From NCBI GenBank assembly GCA_964016875.1, contig OZ024721.1:36126823-36190822 (forward strand): 64,000 bases of DNA. Direction: 5' to 3'. Positions 11,025 to 22,023 of this stretch are shown here, piece by piece. Both the position numbers and the translations under genes were made by a program. This stretch comes from Fallopia convolvulus (taxonomy: Eukaryota > Streptophyta > Magnoliopsida > Caryophyllales > Polygonaceae). Under the pieces are notes generated by a model. It saw nothing but the letters and a program-made list of their open reading frames with translations. It was not told where the DNA came from and made no database searches. The first letter of the stretch is position 1; every line of letters begins with the position of its first letter.

Positions 11025-12540
11025 TCACTGGTTTGGTGGAGGAAAGTAGTGCTCAAAGGTACCCATGAAATCATACATCGTCCTCCAACGCTCAGCATCA
11101 TCCGCCTCTCTCTGACGATGCCTCTCATCCTCCATCGACATGTGAGCAGAATAGACGGTCTCCCATCTGTCCATCCTCCGATGAATATGGTCCTGCTGGA
11201 GGTGAAGCTGCTGCATCTGAGCAGAAAGATCCTCGGCCCATGGTGGTGGCATACTCGATCCTGTGTACTCGGGCTGAGGAGGTGGTGGATAGTGAGGCTG
11301 GAAATGATCTTGGTACAACACCGGGTTGTATGGCATGAGTCCATAGGAATGAGGGTCGGTAGGAGCTGGTGGTGGGTCGGTAGTGGTCCTCGGGGCCTCG
11401 TTAACGAAGCTGGGTGCCTCGTTAGAAGTATAGGAAGGAGGCTGGAAATGGTCGTTAACGAGCATGGTAGGCTCGTCAACGAGGACGTTGGTGCCCAAAA
11501 CTTCCGTGTCGAGGTCTTCATCCTCGAGGTTTAGTTCCTCAGTTCCTCCCTCGGTATCGGCTTCTTCAGTATCATCGCCAACTACCTCGGTATCCTCATC
11601 TTCATCTTCATCTTCTTCCATTGCTTCACCTTCTCGCTCAAATCTTGTCTCACACGGCCGAAGTGATAGCTCATCTTCCAGCTTGGGCTCTAACGGGTAA
11701 ACATGCCCCGTCCACGCCTCGTACCAATTTGGTACGTAGAGTAGCTCCAACTTGTCGGGGGTGGGTCTAACGAGGTGATCTTGAACTTTTACTTTGAATC
11801 CTCCCTCGGCTTGAATGAAAATACCGGAGCTATACCAATAGTTCTTGTTGAGGAGTTGAGCGTGAGCCGGTGTGTACCGAGTAAGGTCGATGCCGAGGTT
11901 TTTAGCCAAAAGGCTAACCAAGTTGCCACACCAAACTTCCTTGGACTTGGTTGATTTCTCGACGTAGTAGAGCCATTCATACCCCAAATTCAAGGGGTCG
12001 GGCTCCTCGAAAAGAATGGTGCGGAGACAAGCAACTTCCGTCCTCGTTGGCCTGTTCAACTCTCTCTTTGGCCAAAACATAGCAGCTAGGACTCGGAGAA
12101 TGATCCTGAAGATGGGGTTGATGATGCTTGCCCCAGATAATGCCGCTGTGGAGGATTGTTCTTCCCCTGTGATGTAGCTCCATGTCCTAGTCACCCTGTA
12201 GTCTTTCAAGCTGTAGTCTCTAGACGGATTTGGAAGCTCTAGGATTGCGTTGAACTCTGCCATGGTGAACTCACGGCTCACATTACCGAGCCGAAACCGG
12301 ATTCGTCCCGCCGAAGTCTTCGACGGGAAGCTAGTCTCTAGAGTGGCCAAAAACTCGGATATGAGGGCCGGATAGTGTGGTAAATTCTCCTTCTTCAGGA
12401 GATGGGATGCACCAAGGATAAGGAAGGCCTCCTTGACGTCCGTGTAGATCCTCGTGTTTATAGCACTGGACTTCGAGAACCAACGGGTGTTGTGGTCCTT
12501 CTCTAGAATGGCCCGGTATCGATGCACTTGGCCTTGTCAT
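11025..12540 (-). CDS. Athila extra ORF (ATHILA ORF-like), inverted copy, 5' truncated
   Basis: The frame is open for about 500 codons on the minus strand, ending at a stop at 11025-11027. It lacks the first residues because the inverted block ends at 12540. The N-terminal two thirds is a folded-looking domain with many Trp and Leu residues (SREFTMAEFNAILELP, EYLYYVEKS-like region). It is followed by a run of Asp/Glu-Asp repeats and a Pro-rich C-terminus with VNE motifs. Position between integrase and the 3' LTR matches the extra ORF of Athila elements, sometimes called env-like. I see no clear signal peptide or membrane anchor, so an envelope role is not supported. It is longer than the copy at 18991-20262, which has two internal deletions. 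Confidence 0.7.
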
Positions 12541-13307
12541 GGGCAACCTTTATATGTTTTGCAAGAAATCTTTTTCCAGGGTATCAACGCAGAGACCTAG
12601 AACCGCATCAACACGCATACTGCGTGTAGTTTTATAGATATGGATCCCACGGCTGCATGGGAACTGCTGGATAAGCTGTCCAATTATGATGCCATGTATG
12701 GAACCCAGCAGACCCCACAACCCCAGAAACGTCTCTACATGCCTAACGGAGACGAAGTTGACCCGGATGTTAAAAATCTATTCTTGCAAGATGAGGTCAA
12801 CCGTCTGAAGAAGCAGGTAAGTTTTCTGAAATCCTCTCAATCATGTCAAGAATGTGGTTCTTCTGCACATAGTACATCTGCTTGCACTAACATAGAGCAG
12901 GTTAGAGCTGCTGAGACAATAGCTGAGATGAATTATATGAGAGGACCATACAGGAACCAGCCTAGCTATCATGACAGGTCAAACAATTATCAGGCATGGG
13001 GCAATCAGAATACTAATCAAAACTATGCAATGCCTCCACCAGATAGACGACCTGCACCTTATCGACCTCCAGGCCATCAGGAGCCACCATCATGGGTTCA
13101 AGGATTACAGGAAGGCATTAATGGAGTGACCAACAACGTTAACAAAGTTCAAGCCAACCTAAACCAACAAAATAAAAGATGGGGAGAGTTCGATATATGG
13201 AAGAAGAGTGTTGATTCCCAACTAGGGAACCTCGCTGCCCAAATTCGAGACCACAAGGGCAACTCCCGGGCCGCCCCGAGGAGAACCCAAGGGGACAAAT
13301 AGCAGCG
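12541..13307 (+). pseudogene. Athila Gag, second copy, 5' truncated and frameshifted
   Basis: Near-identical to 6739-7505 of the first gag copy, beginning mid-domain at the inversion edge. A stop follows near 12598 (GAGACCTAG against GAGACCAAG in copy one), and a one-base deletion near 13244 (CAAATTCGAG against CAAATTCCGAG) shifts the frame, ending it at 13302. The original frame reopens downstream in the protease segment. Substitutions separate the two copies, so the duplication is not brand new, or it came from a sister element. Confidence 0.88.
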
Positions 13308-16300
13308 GTGCACCTTAGGAGCGGGAAGACATTGCCGAAGCGAGTCCAAGCTGAGGAAAAGGAGGAAGAGGACGTCACCAAACAGCTCGTTAACGAGCCA
13401 GCGAGGGCAAATAACGAGCCCATATACCAAGGTGACGAGGTTCCGAGGGTTCCTAACGACCCTACCCCAGGTAAGTCTTCTAAACCGAGCCTTCCCGTCA
13501 ACTCCAGGGTAGTTAACGACCCCATCAGGGTCGGTAACGACCCGCCGAGCATACTTGACGATCCTAGTATCGACCCGGTACTCTCACCTCTCGAGCCTAA
13601 CTTGGTTCCGAGAATGGTGAAATCTCTTCCATTTCCAACTAAGAAATCTATGGACTCTACTGAGAGTAAGTTCAAGCGTTTCGTAAAGATTCTTCAGGGC
13701 ATTAATATTTCCATCCCATTCGCTGAGGCCCTAAGCGAAATGCCGGCTTACACAAAGTTTTTGAAGGATATTCTTAGCAGAAAAAGATCCATTACAGAGT
13801 TGCAGGATGAAGTCAGATCAATAGCTCTACCAGAAAAGCTAGGAGACCCAGGGAGATTTGCAATAACGATCGGCATAGGCAACCACAAGTTCAAAGCTTT
13901 ATGTGATCTGGGCGCCAGTGCTAGTTTAGTTCCTCTCTCAATCTGGTCTGAAGCTAATATGGGACCACTAGAGCCCATCAACATGCGGCTTTACATGGCA
14001 GACGGATCCTGCATCAAACCAACAAGAGTAATAGAAGACTTTCCAGTTCAAGTGGGCAAATTCTTTGTTCCAAACGACTTCATCGTCATGACAATGCCCG
14101 AAGATCCGGTGGTGCCTATTATTTTGGGAAGACCGTTCCTCGCCACAGTTGGAGCCATAATCGATGTTAGGAGGGGACTCCTAACTTTCGAAATTGGGGA
14201 TGAGGTAATGGAATTCTGATTTAAACAGTCAATTAAGGAGACTGATAAAGCCGAAGTCAAGATGCTCTACACCCACAAGGAGATCATTGAATGTGGAGAT
14301 CCTATTGGAAGATTAGCATTAGGTGATGAAATTTCAGGTCAAAGATGGGCAGAAATAACCTCTGCAGTTTCAGTAACGAGCTCCCCATCCACGTTACCGA
14401 TTCTCCTGGCAGAAAAAGCAGGCTCGTTAACGACCCCATCAACATCGTTAACGACCCTGGCAGAAGACAACGACATTTGAGCCTTTGAATATCTTGAGGA
14501 GGTGTTGAAGACAGAGCCAGAAGAACCAATTCTAATACCGGCTGAACCGTCCCCAACACTTAAACCCTTGCCAGACTCCCTCAGGTATGAATTCCTTGGT
14601 CCTAATTCTACTTTGCCTGTCATCATTAATGCTAAATTAAAAGATGAGGAAGTAGGAAAACTCCTGAATGTGCTTAGGATGCATAGGAAAGCCATAGGCT
14701 ACTCCCTAGATGATATAACTGGCATATCCCCTTCCCTTTGCATGCATAGGATATACATGGAGGATAATCATAAACCCACCATAGAGCATCAACGTAGGCT
14801 AAATCCTAACATGAAGGATGTAGTTAAAAAGAAAATTATTAAATTACTTGATGCTAGGATCATATTTCCTATATCGGATAGCCAATGGGTAAGTCCGGTC
14901 CATGTAGTCCCAAAAAAAGGGGGGATGACTGTGTTAGAAAACGAAAAGGGAGAGCTTATTCCGACTAGAACCACCACTAGTTGGAGGATGTGCATTGATT
15001 ATAGAAAGCTTAATAGTGCTACTAGAAAAGATCATTTCCCGCTTCCTTTCATTGATTAGTTGTTAGAACGCCTAGCCCAGCATGATTATTTTTGTTATTT
15101 AGACGACTATAGCGGTTTTTGGCAGATTCCGATTCACCCTGATGATCAAGAGAAAATAACCCTTACATGTCCTTATGGAACCTTCGCTTATAAAAGAATG
15201 CCATTTGGGCTTTGCAATGCCCCTGCTACCTTTCAAAGGTGTATGATGGCCATTTTTTCAGATATGATAGAGGATATTGTAGAGGTTTTCATGGATGACT
15301 TTTCTGTTTATGGTTCTTCATTTGATTCTTGTCTTGCTAACCTTGCACGAGTGCTTAAAAGATGTGAAGACACCAATCTCGTGTTGAATTGGGAAAAATG
15401 TCATTTCATGGTTCAAGAAGGGATAGTACTAGGACACCTTGTCTCTAAAAGAGAAATAGAAGTAGATAGAGCAAAAATTGAGCTTATTGAAAAGTTACCT
15501 CCTCCTTCTTCTGTAAGAGACATTAGGAGTTTCCTTAGGCATGCTGGCTTTTACAGACGATTTATTCAAGATTTTTCTAAGATAGCTAAACCTTTGACTA
15601 ACCTACTAATGAAAGATGTAGTGTTTGAGCTATCTCCAGAATGTCTTGAAGCATTTTACAGGTTAAGAGCTGCCCTCGTATATGCCCCCATCATGCAGTC
15701 CCCAGATTGGACATTGCCTTTTGAGATTATGTGTGATGCCAGTGACTATGAAATTGGCGCAGTCTTAGGGCAACAGAAGGACAAAAAACTTCATGCCATC
15801 TATTACGCCAGTAAGATGCTGGATGAGGCGCAGAGTAAGTATACCACAACAGAGAAGGAGTTCCTTGCCGTGGTATTTGCCTTTGAAAAATTCCGGTCCT
15901 ACCTTGTTGGATCCAAAGTGATTGTTTATACTGACCATGAGGTTGTTAGATACCTAATGGCTAAAAAGGATGCCAAACCCAAATTGCTTCGTTGGATGCT
16001 CTTACTGCAGGAATTTGACCACGAAATAAGAGACAAAAAGGGAGCAGAGAATCTAGTGGCGGATCATTTATCCAGATTGCCAGTAGAGCATATCACCGAG
16101 TCCAACAATGAGGTGCCAATAAACGATTCCAGACCGGACGAACACCTCCTGCTGAACGAGATCGAACGCAACAAGTTCCTCGTCACCGACCCCTTCAGGA
16201 TCGTTAACGAGGAACCGAGGCTGGAAGGCACAAATCACAAGGATAAACTTCCAGAGCGTGTCGGAATGTCAGTCAATCAGGTCGTTACTAAGCCACGGGA

Positions 16301-17750
16301 GGTCGTTACCGAGGATAAAATAAGGACTCCAGGGTCGTTAACGACCCATTCAGGTAATATTTCTGAAACCAAACTGGCTCAAATCAATTCCATTTCTTCT
16401 CCTACTTCTATTTCTTCTTCCTCAATATCAATCCATGCTGTTAGAGGGTCAAAAGCCCCTTGGTTTGCAGATTTCGCTAACTATCTTGTAGGAGGCGTAA
16501 TTCTCGAGGGTCTAACCCCACAAAAGAAGAAGAAATTTCTACATGATGTAAAACAGTACTATTGGGATGATCCTTACTTGTTTAAGCAAGGAAGCGATCA
16601 CCTCTTTAGGCGTTGTGTCCCAGAAGAAGAGATTGAGAATGTGATCCATCAATGTCACACACTTCCAACTAGAGGCCATGCAAAAGGATTCAAAACCACG
16701 GCGAAGATTCTTCAAAGTGGTCTCTATTGGCCAACCATGTTCAAAGATGTGCAAGCTTATGTGACAGCATGTGATGGGTGCCAACGCTCAGGAAACATCA
16801 CTTGGAGACATGAAAATCCACTTACCGGGATATTGGAAGTCGAGCTATTTGACGTATGGGGCATAGACTTCATGGGACCGTTTCCCGCATCAGGCCCCTA
16901 CAAGTACATCCTAGTTGCGGTCGATTATGTCTCTAAGTGGGTAGAAGCTGTCGCTACAAGGACTAACGACGCCAAGACTGTGGCTAAATTCATCAAGACC
17001 AATATTTTCCCCAGGTTTGGCGTTCCAAGGGTCCTTATCAGTGATGGTGGTTCTCATTTCATTGAGCAGAGTTTCGAAGCACTTTTGGCTAAGTATGGGG
17101 TATCCCATCGGGTGGCAACACCCTATCATCCCCAAACTAGTGGCCAAGTTGAAGTTTCAAACAGGCAAATAAAGAGCATATTAGAGAAGACAGTGTCCCG
17201 TTCTAGGAAGGATTGGTCCTCCAAATTGGATGACGCTCTGTGGGCATACAGGACAACATACAAGACGCCTTTACGCACCACTCCTTATAATCTAGTGTAT
17301 GGCAAGGCGTGTCATTTACCGGTTGAGATGGAGCACAAAGCATTATGGGCTCTTAAGGAGCTCAACATGAACCTCGACGCGGCTGGAGCTAAAAGATTCA
17401 TGGACTTGCAAGCATTAGAAGAATTGAGGCTGAAGGCGTACGAAAATGCTGAAATTTACAAGGAACGCACTAAAAGGTGGCATGATCGGAAATTGGTGCC
17501 CAAAACTTATGAAGCTGGCGACAAGGTACTTCTTTTCAACTCTAGACTCCGACTATTCCCAGGGAAGCTTAGGACCCGATGGAGTGGGCCATTCGTGGTT
17601 CATCACATTTATCCTCACGGAGCGGTGGAGTTGATCGATAACCAAGGCGTAATCTTCAAAGTTAATGGCCACCGGATGAAGAAGTTCCATGAGCAACCCG
17701 ACCCGGACGAAGAGATCAGAGTTACCATAGCTCTCACATCATCGGACTAG
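13308..17750 (+). pseudogene. Athila Gag C-terminus, protease, RT, RNase H, integrase (three stops)
   Basis: One reading frame spans the polyprotein, broken by TGA at 14217, TGA at 14478 and TAG at 15057. The order is the Gag C-terminal linker with heptad VNDP repeats; an aspartic protease (DLGAS at about 13905 and ILGRPFLA downstream); RT with WRMCIDYRKLN and the catalytic FMDD at 15288-15299; RNase H (CDASDYEIGAVLGQ, TDHEVVRYL); then integrase. The integrase has an HHCC-type zinc region (CHTLPTRGHAKGF, CDGCQRSG) and the DDE core (GIDFMGP, ISDGGSHF, QVEVSN all retained), ending at 17750. The stop at 15057 reads as a CAG-to-TAG change next to FID. The enzyme motifs are otherwise intact, which suggests recent decay. 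Confidence 0.92.
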
Positions 17751-18990
17751 TCAAAAGGAGTACGTCGGGCTGACGACGTTAAAAATAGCGCTTACGGGAG
17801 GCAACCCGCTTTTTAGTATAGAATTAGATTTTTTTTTCTTTTGAAACTCTTTTTCTTAGCTTTCTTTTGAGTTCTTTTTAGTAGTTTTAGGATAGAAATT
17901 AGGATTAAATTTTGAGCTAACAAGACACAGGAGAAGGGATCAAAAAATCACTTCAAGAGGCTACGGTGGCTCGTTAACGACCCGCCCAGGGTCGTTAACG
18001 ACCCGGTTCAAACGACCCGATTCGGCAAACGGGCAGGTAAGTTTTTTTAACCTATTCTATCTTTTTACTACCCTAGCCACCACCCCCTCTACCCCTTCCT
18101 ATCCATTCCCTCTCCTATATAACCCTTCTACCCCTCCCACAACTCTTTCACTCTCAAAATTCTCCAAACTCCAAACTTCTCAAAAACTCAACCAAAGATC
18201 TTGAAGACTCCCACCATCGATCGGAATCCCTCACCAACCACCGAGTGGCCGTCGTTACCGAAGCCCGGAAACCCTTCCTCCCACCGACGAAGATCTGAGT
18301 TCTCGTTAGCCCGCTTTCACCGAGCTCGTTAATCACCCAAATTCCGACCCCTTGTTCTTCAATTTCTCGATTCTCCGGTATGATTTCTAAACCCTAACTC
18401 AAAATTGCATGATTCATGGTTTTTAGGGTAGAAATTTCATGTCTAGAATTGAGTTCATATAAAGGATAGACGTCATGATTCGATTTTGCCCAAAAAGTTT
18501 GATTTTGCTTAGTAATTCTAGATCTAGAGAAGGATATTCATGTTAGATATCTCATTGAGAAAAGTTGATTGTGAAAAGCATGAATTTTTCTTGTTCTAGT
18601 ATCAAGCTACAAACTTAGCATGTCAAAATTTCGGGTAAATTTAGCATGAGCGGGATGGGTAATCGAGCAAGTATGGGGTGTGTTTTTCCGATTGTGTGAC
18701 TAAGTGAAGGAGTATAGAGGATGGCATGCTTGATTTTGGCTTGATTTTTAAGATAGATTAAAACTCGGAATCCTGCGATTTTGTTCTCGGAGGCTCGTTA
18801 ACGACCCACCCAGGCTCGTTAACGACCCTGCGTGGCCTCAAAGATCAATCCAGTCCAGATTCGTAAACGACCCAATTGGGTAGTTAACGAATAATTCCGA
18901 GGGTATTTCGAGACCAAGTATGGGGTCTCTTGCCTATCTATTTTGAGTAGATCTTATCTTGGAAAAGTTTTTGATTATTTTGTAGATCTC
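17751..18990 (+). other. Athila spacer between integrase and the extra ORF
   Basis: Non-coding. It opens with CTTACGGGAGGCAACCCGC (about 17790), a phrase commonly placed just after pol in Athila elements. It carries the cleanest palindrome pairs: 17972/17993 and 18796/18817, each exactly 21 nt apart, plus weaker boxes at 18862 and 18882. GGGTCGTTAACGACCC at 17989-18004 is a perfect 16-bp palindrome. Confidence 0.75.
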
Positions 18991-20262
18991 ATGGAAAGTT
19001 CAAGCAGACCCGCTACCCGAGCTCAGAAGAAGAGAAGGAACTAGAGGTCCCCATCTCCACCTCGCATGGACAATGTGATTTTGAGTACTCAAGGCCAAGT
19101 GCATCGATACCGGGCCATTTTAGAGAAGGACCACAACACCCGTTGGTTCTCGAAGTCCAGTGCTATAAACACGGGGATCTACACGGACGTTAAGGAGGCC
19201 TTCCTTATCCTTGGTGCATCCCATCTCCTGAAGAAGGAGAATTTACCACACTATCCGGCCCTCACATCCGAGTTTTTGGCCACTCTAGAGACTAGCTTCC
19301 CGTCGAAGACTTCGGCGGGACGAATCCGGTTTCGGCTCGATAATGTGAGTCGTGAGTTCACCATGGCAGAGTTCAACGCAATCCTAGAGCTTCCAAATCT
19401 ATCTAGAGACTACAGCTTGAAAGACTACAGGGTGACTAGGACATGGAGCTACATCACGGGGGAAGAACAATCCTCCACAACGGCATTATCTTGGGCAAGC
19501 ATCATCAACCCCATCTTCAGGATCATTCTCCGAGTCCTAGCCGCTATGTTTTGGCCAAAGAGAGAGTTGAACAGGCCAACGAGGACGGAAGTTGCTTGTC
19601 TCCGCACCATTCTTTTCGAGGAGCCCGACCCCTTGAATTTGGGGTATGAATGGCTCTACTACGTCGAGAAATCAACCAAGTCCAAGGAAGTTTGGTGTGG
19701 CAACTTGGTTAGCCTTTTGGCTAAAAACCTCGGCATCGACCTTACTCGGTACACACCGGCTCACGCTCAACTCCTCAACAAGAACTATTGGTATAGCTCC
19801 GGTATTTTCATTCAAGCCGAGGGAGGAACTGAGGAGCTAAACCTCGAGGATGAAGACCTCGACACGGAAGTTTTGGGCACCAACGTCCTCGTTGACGAGC
19901 CTACCATGCTCGTTAACGACCATTTCCAGCCTCCTTCCTATACTTCTAATGAGGCACCCAACCCGATGCTGTACCAAGATCATTTCCAGCCTCACTATCC
20001 ACCACCTCCTCAGCCCGAGTACGCAGGATCGAGTATGCCACCACCATGGGCCGAGGATCTTTCTGCTCAGATGCAGCAGCTTCACCTCCAGCAGGACCAT
20101 ATTCATCGGAGGATGGACAGATGAGAGACCGTCTATTCTGCTCACATGTCGATGGAGGATGAGAGGCATCGTCAGAGAGAGGCGGATGACGCTGAGCGTT
20201 GGAGGACGATGTATGATTTCATGGGTACCTTTGAGCACTACTTTCCTCCACCAAACCAGTGA
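18991..20262 (+). pseudogene. Athila extra ORF (ATHILA ORF-like), element A copy, two stops and two deletions
   Basis: The probable start is ATG at 18991 (MESSSRPATRAQKKRR, a basic, nuclear-signal-like opening), but TAG at 19042 stops it after 17 codons. A second ATG at 19066 reopens the frame. It runs to TGA at 20122, where the inverted copy has Trp, and the original stop is TGA at 20260-20262. Compared with 11025-12540, about 270 bp are missing after AEGG, where a CGAGGGAGGA direct repeat flanks the gap in the longer copy, and roughly 90 bp are missing after NEAP. Both deletions keep frame. Position just before the 3' LTR fits the Athila extra ORF. Its function is not established here. Confidence 0.8.
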
Positions 20263-22023
20263 TTCAGCCTGAAGATGAAGTTTTTCCTTGTTTTCCACTT
20301 TTGAGACTTTGTAAGTTTTTATGTTTGTTTTCTTTCTTTTTCTTCTTTTATCTTTGTTTGTTTTCTTTTCTATTTCTTTTCCTTCTTCTTATTTTTCTTA
20401 CAGTGGGGACACTGTAATTTTAAGTATGGGGTGGGAGAAAATAGAAAACTTGTTGTCGTAGTGTTTTATGTGTTTTGAGTAGTTTTTATTCTATAGAAAA
20501 ATGAAAAATGAAAAAAAAATCAAAAAATTAGAAAAATTCGAAAAAAAAAGAATTTTAGAATTGATAGATATCCCTTTCTTAGGTTCTATGATAGTAATTG
20601 CTAGCTTAATCATATAATTCCTTGCAAACATGTCTTTAATAGTATAGCCGGATTCTTAACTTGAAATTGTTTTTAGAAGAATATAGCACTTGATGAAATT
20701 GAGCACATATACTTTATAGCATAAGTTATGCAATCCAACAAAATTATCACCTAGTGAGGAATTTTTGGCCTTATAGGGAGAACATCAATAAATCCCTCTT
20801 CTTTTCTTGTGTGATTTACTCTCTATATGCATATTATCTCTTGGAATTGTGATGGTTATCTATTTCTTGAGACCCGTATGGGATTTATAGTTCATTACTT
20901 GTGAGAATCATATGATGGAGAACTTATTTTTATAAGCCTTTTTATTCCTTATCCACCTTTACATGATCCTTCTTTTGATAGCCAATTCTAGCCTGAAGCT
21001 TTTATTTTTAGCTCCACAAAAATTTCCCTAGCCGAGATAAGCTTGACCCTATCCGGGGATTAAGACTTAGATTGGAGAGGTATTTTTGTTGAGTGTAAAA
21101 AAGGGAGTGACATATAATGTTTGCTGTGATTGAGGGATTATTGGGAAGGGTAGATTGGAGTTCTCTGGTTTTACTTGTAATAAGAAAGATCTCTTGATGA
21201 GTAAAAGATGCACAAAATGAAGTTATTTGTTGGAGATAAGGAGAAAGAAATGATGGAAGAATACACGATGAAGCTCGTTAAGAAGCTCGTTAACGACCCT
21301 GAAGTAGGGCTCGTTAACGAGGCAGCGAAAAGGAAAAAGAAAGAAGAAAAAGTAAAGTAGCGAAGAGAAGAAAGAAGTTTGAAGTGCATATGTGTTTATA
21401 GATAATATCAGAGATTCTTTTAGTTCTTATGAGACTTTCTAGGATATGTTGGGTAAGTAAAGAGAGTGTGCATAATGAGAGAGTGAGTTTGGTATATGTT
21501 TTTATGAGAGTTTTTGTTTATGTGTGAGTTTTTAGGAGTCTTTGATTCCCGGATATTATTAGCACCACATAGCCAAAATATTTCCACGCCTAATTGTCTT
21601 TACCAAGCCCCATTACAACCCGGCCGAATGAAAGCTTCTATGAAGTTTTTCATTGAGCCCCCTAAGTTGCTCTTGATGATTTTTGCTTGTTTTGACAAAT
21701 CTTAGGTGGAGAGTATTGGTGATATAAGTTCCAATTTCTATGAGTTTTTGTATATTGGATTGAGTTGAGAGATTGAATTTATAAGCCTAAACACTTGAGA
21801 GTTGAGTGAAACACATTATATCCCTTGTGAGGTTGGATTGTATTTTCTTGTGTCTATTTGGTGCATATATGTGTGATGACATTAATAAATCTTTTGTTAT
21901 ATTTTTCTCATGTGTAGATGTTGCTTTTTAGAGGATGGCTATATCTTGATAAGTATGTTTGTTTGGTTTTGGTTATTGTTTAGTGATTGCTTGAGGACAA
22001 GCAAGTCTAAGTATGGGGTATTT
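20263..22023 (+). other. Athila 3' non-coding region and polypurine tract
   Basis: No credible gene. It has palindrome boxes at 21288 and 21312 (24 nt apart). It ends in GAGGACAAGCAAGTCTAAG followed by TATGGGGTATTT, in the polypurine-tract position just before the 3' LTR. The same sequence sits outside the inverted LTR. Confidence 0.7.

Larger units (their letters stand above)
7727..12540 (-). mobile_element. Inverted Athila 3' segment inside element A
   Basis: This block is the reverse complement of an Athila 3' end closely related to element A: a full LTR (7727-9216), the 3' non-coding region (9217-11024) and the extra ORF (11025-12540). It starts exactly at an LTR terminal base, as a real integration would. 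The other edge (12540/12541) is not an LTR: the inverted ORF breaks off just after its first codons and plus-strand gag resumes at TCATGGGCAACC. No 5-bp target duplication can be assigned. A likely history is antisense insertion of a sister element into gag, followed by recombination that removed the sister's pol, gag and 5' LTR and copied about 1 kb of gag. Confidence 0.85.

Noticed and set aside
10989..11534. Open plus-strand frame of 181 codons over the inverted Athila ORF
   Set aside because: It is antisense to the better-supported minus-strand ORF, whose Asp/Glu run and Pro-rich tail force open opposing frames; no domain is seen.
18991..20262. Retroviral envelope gene
   Set aside because: It is in env position, but no signal peptide, cleavage site or transmembrane anchor is visible; called ATHILA-type ORF of unknown role instead.
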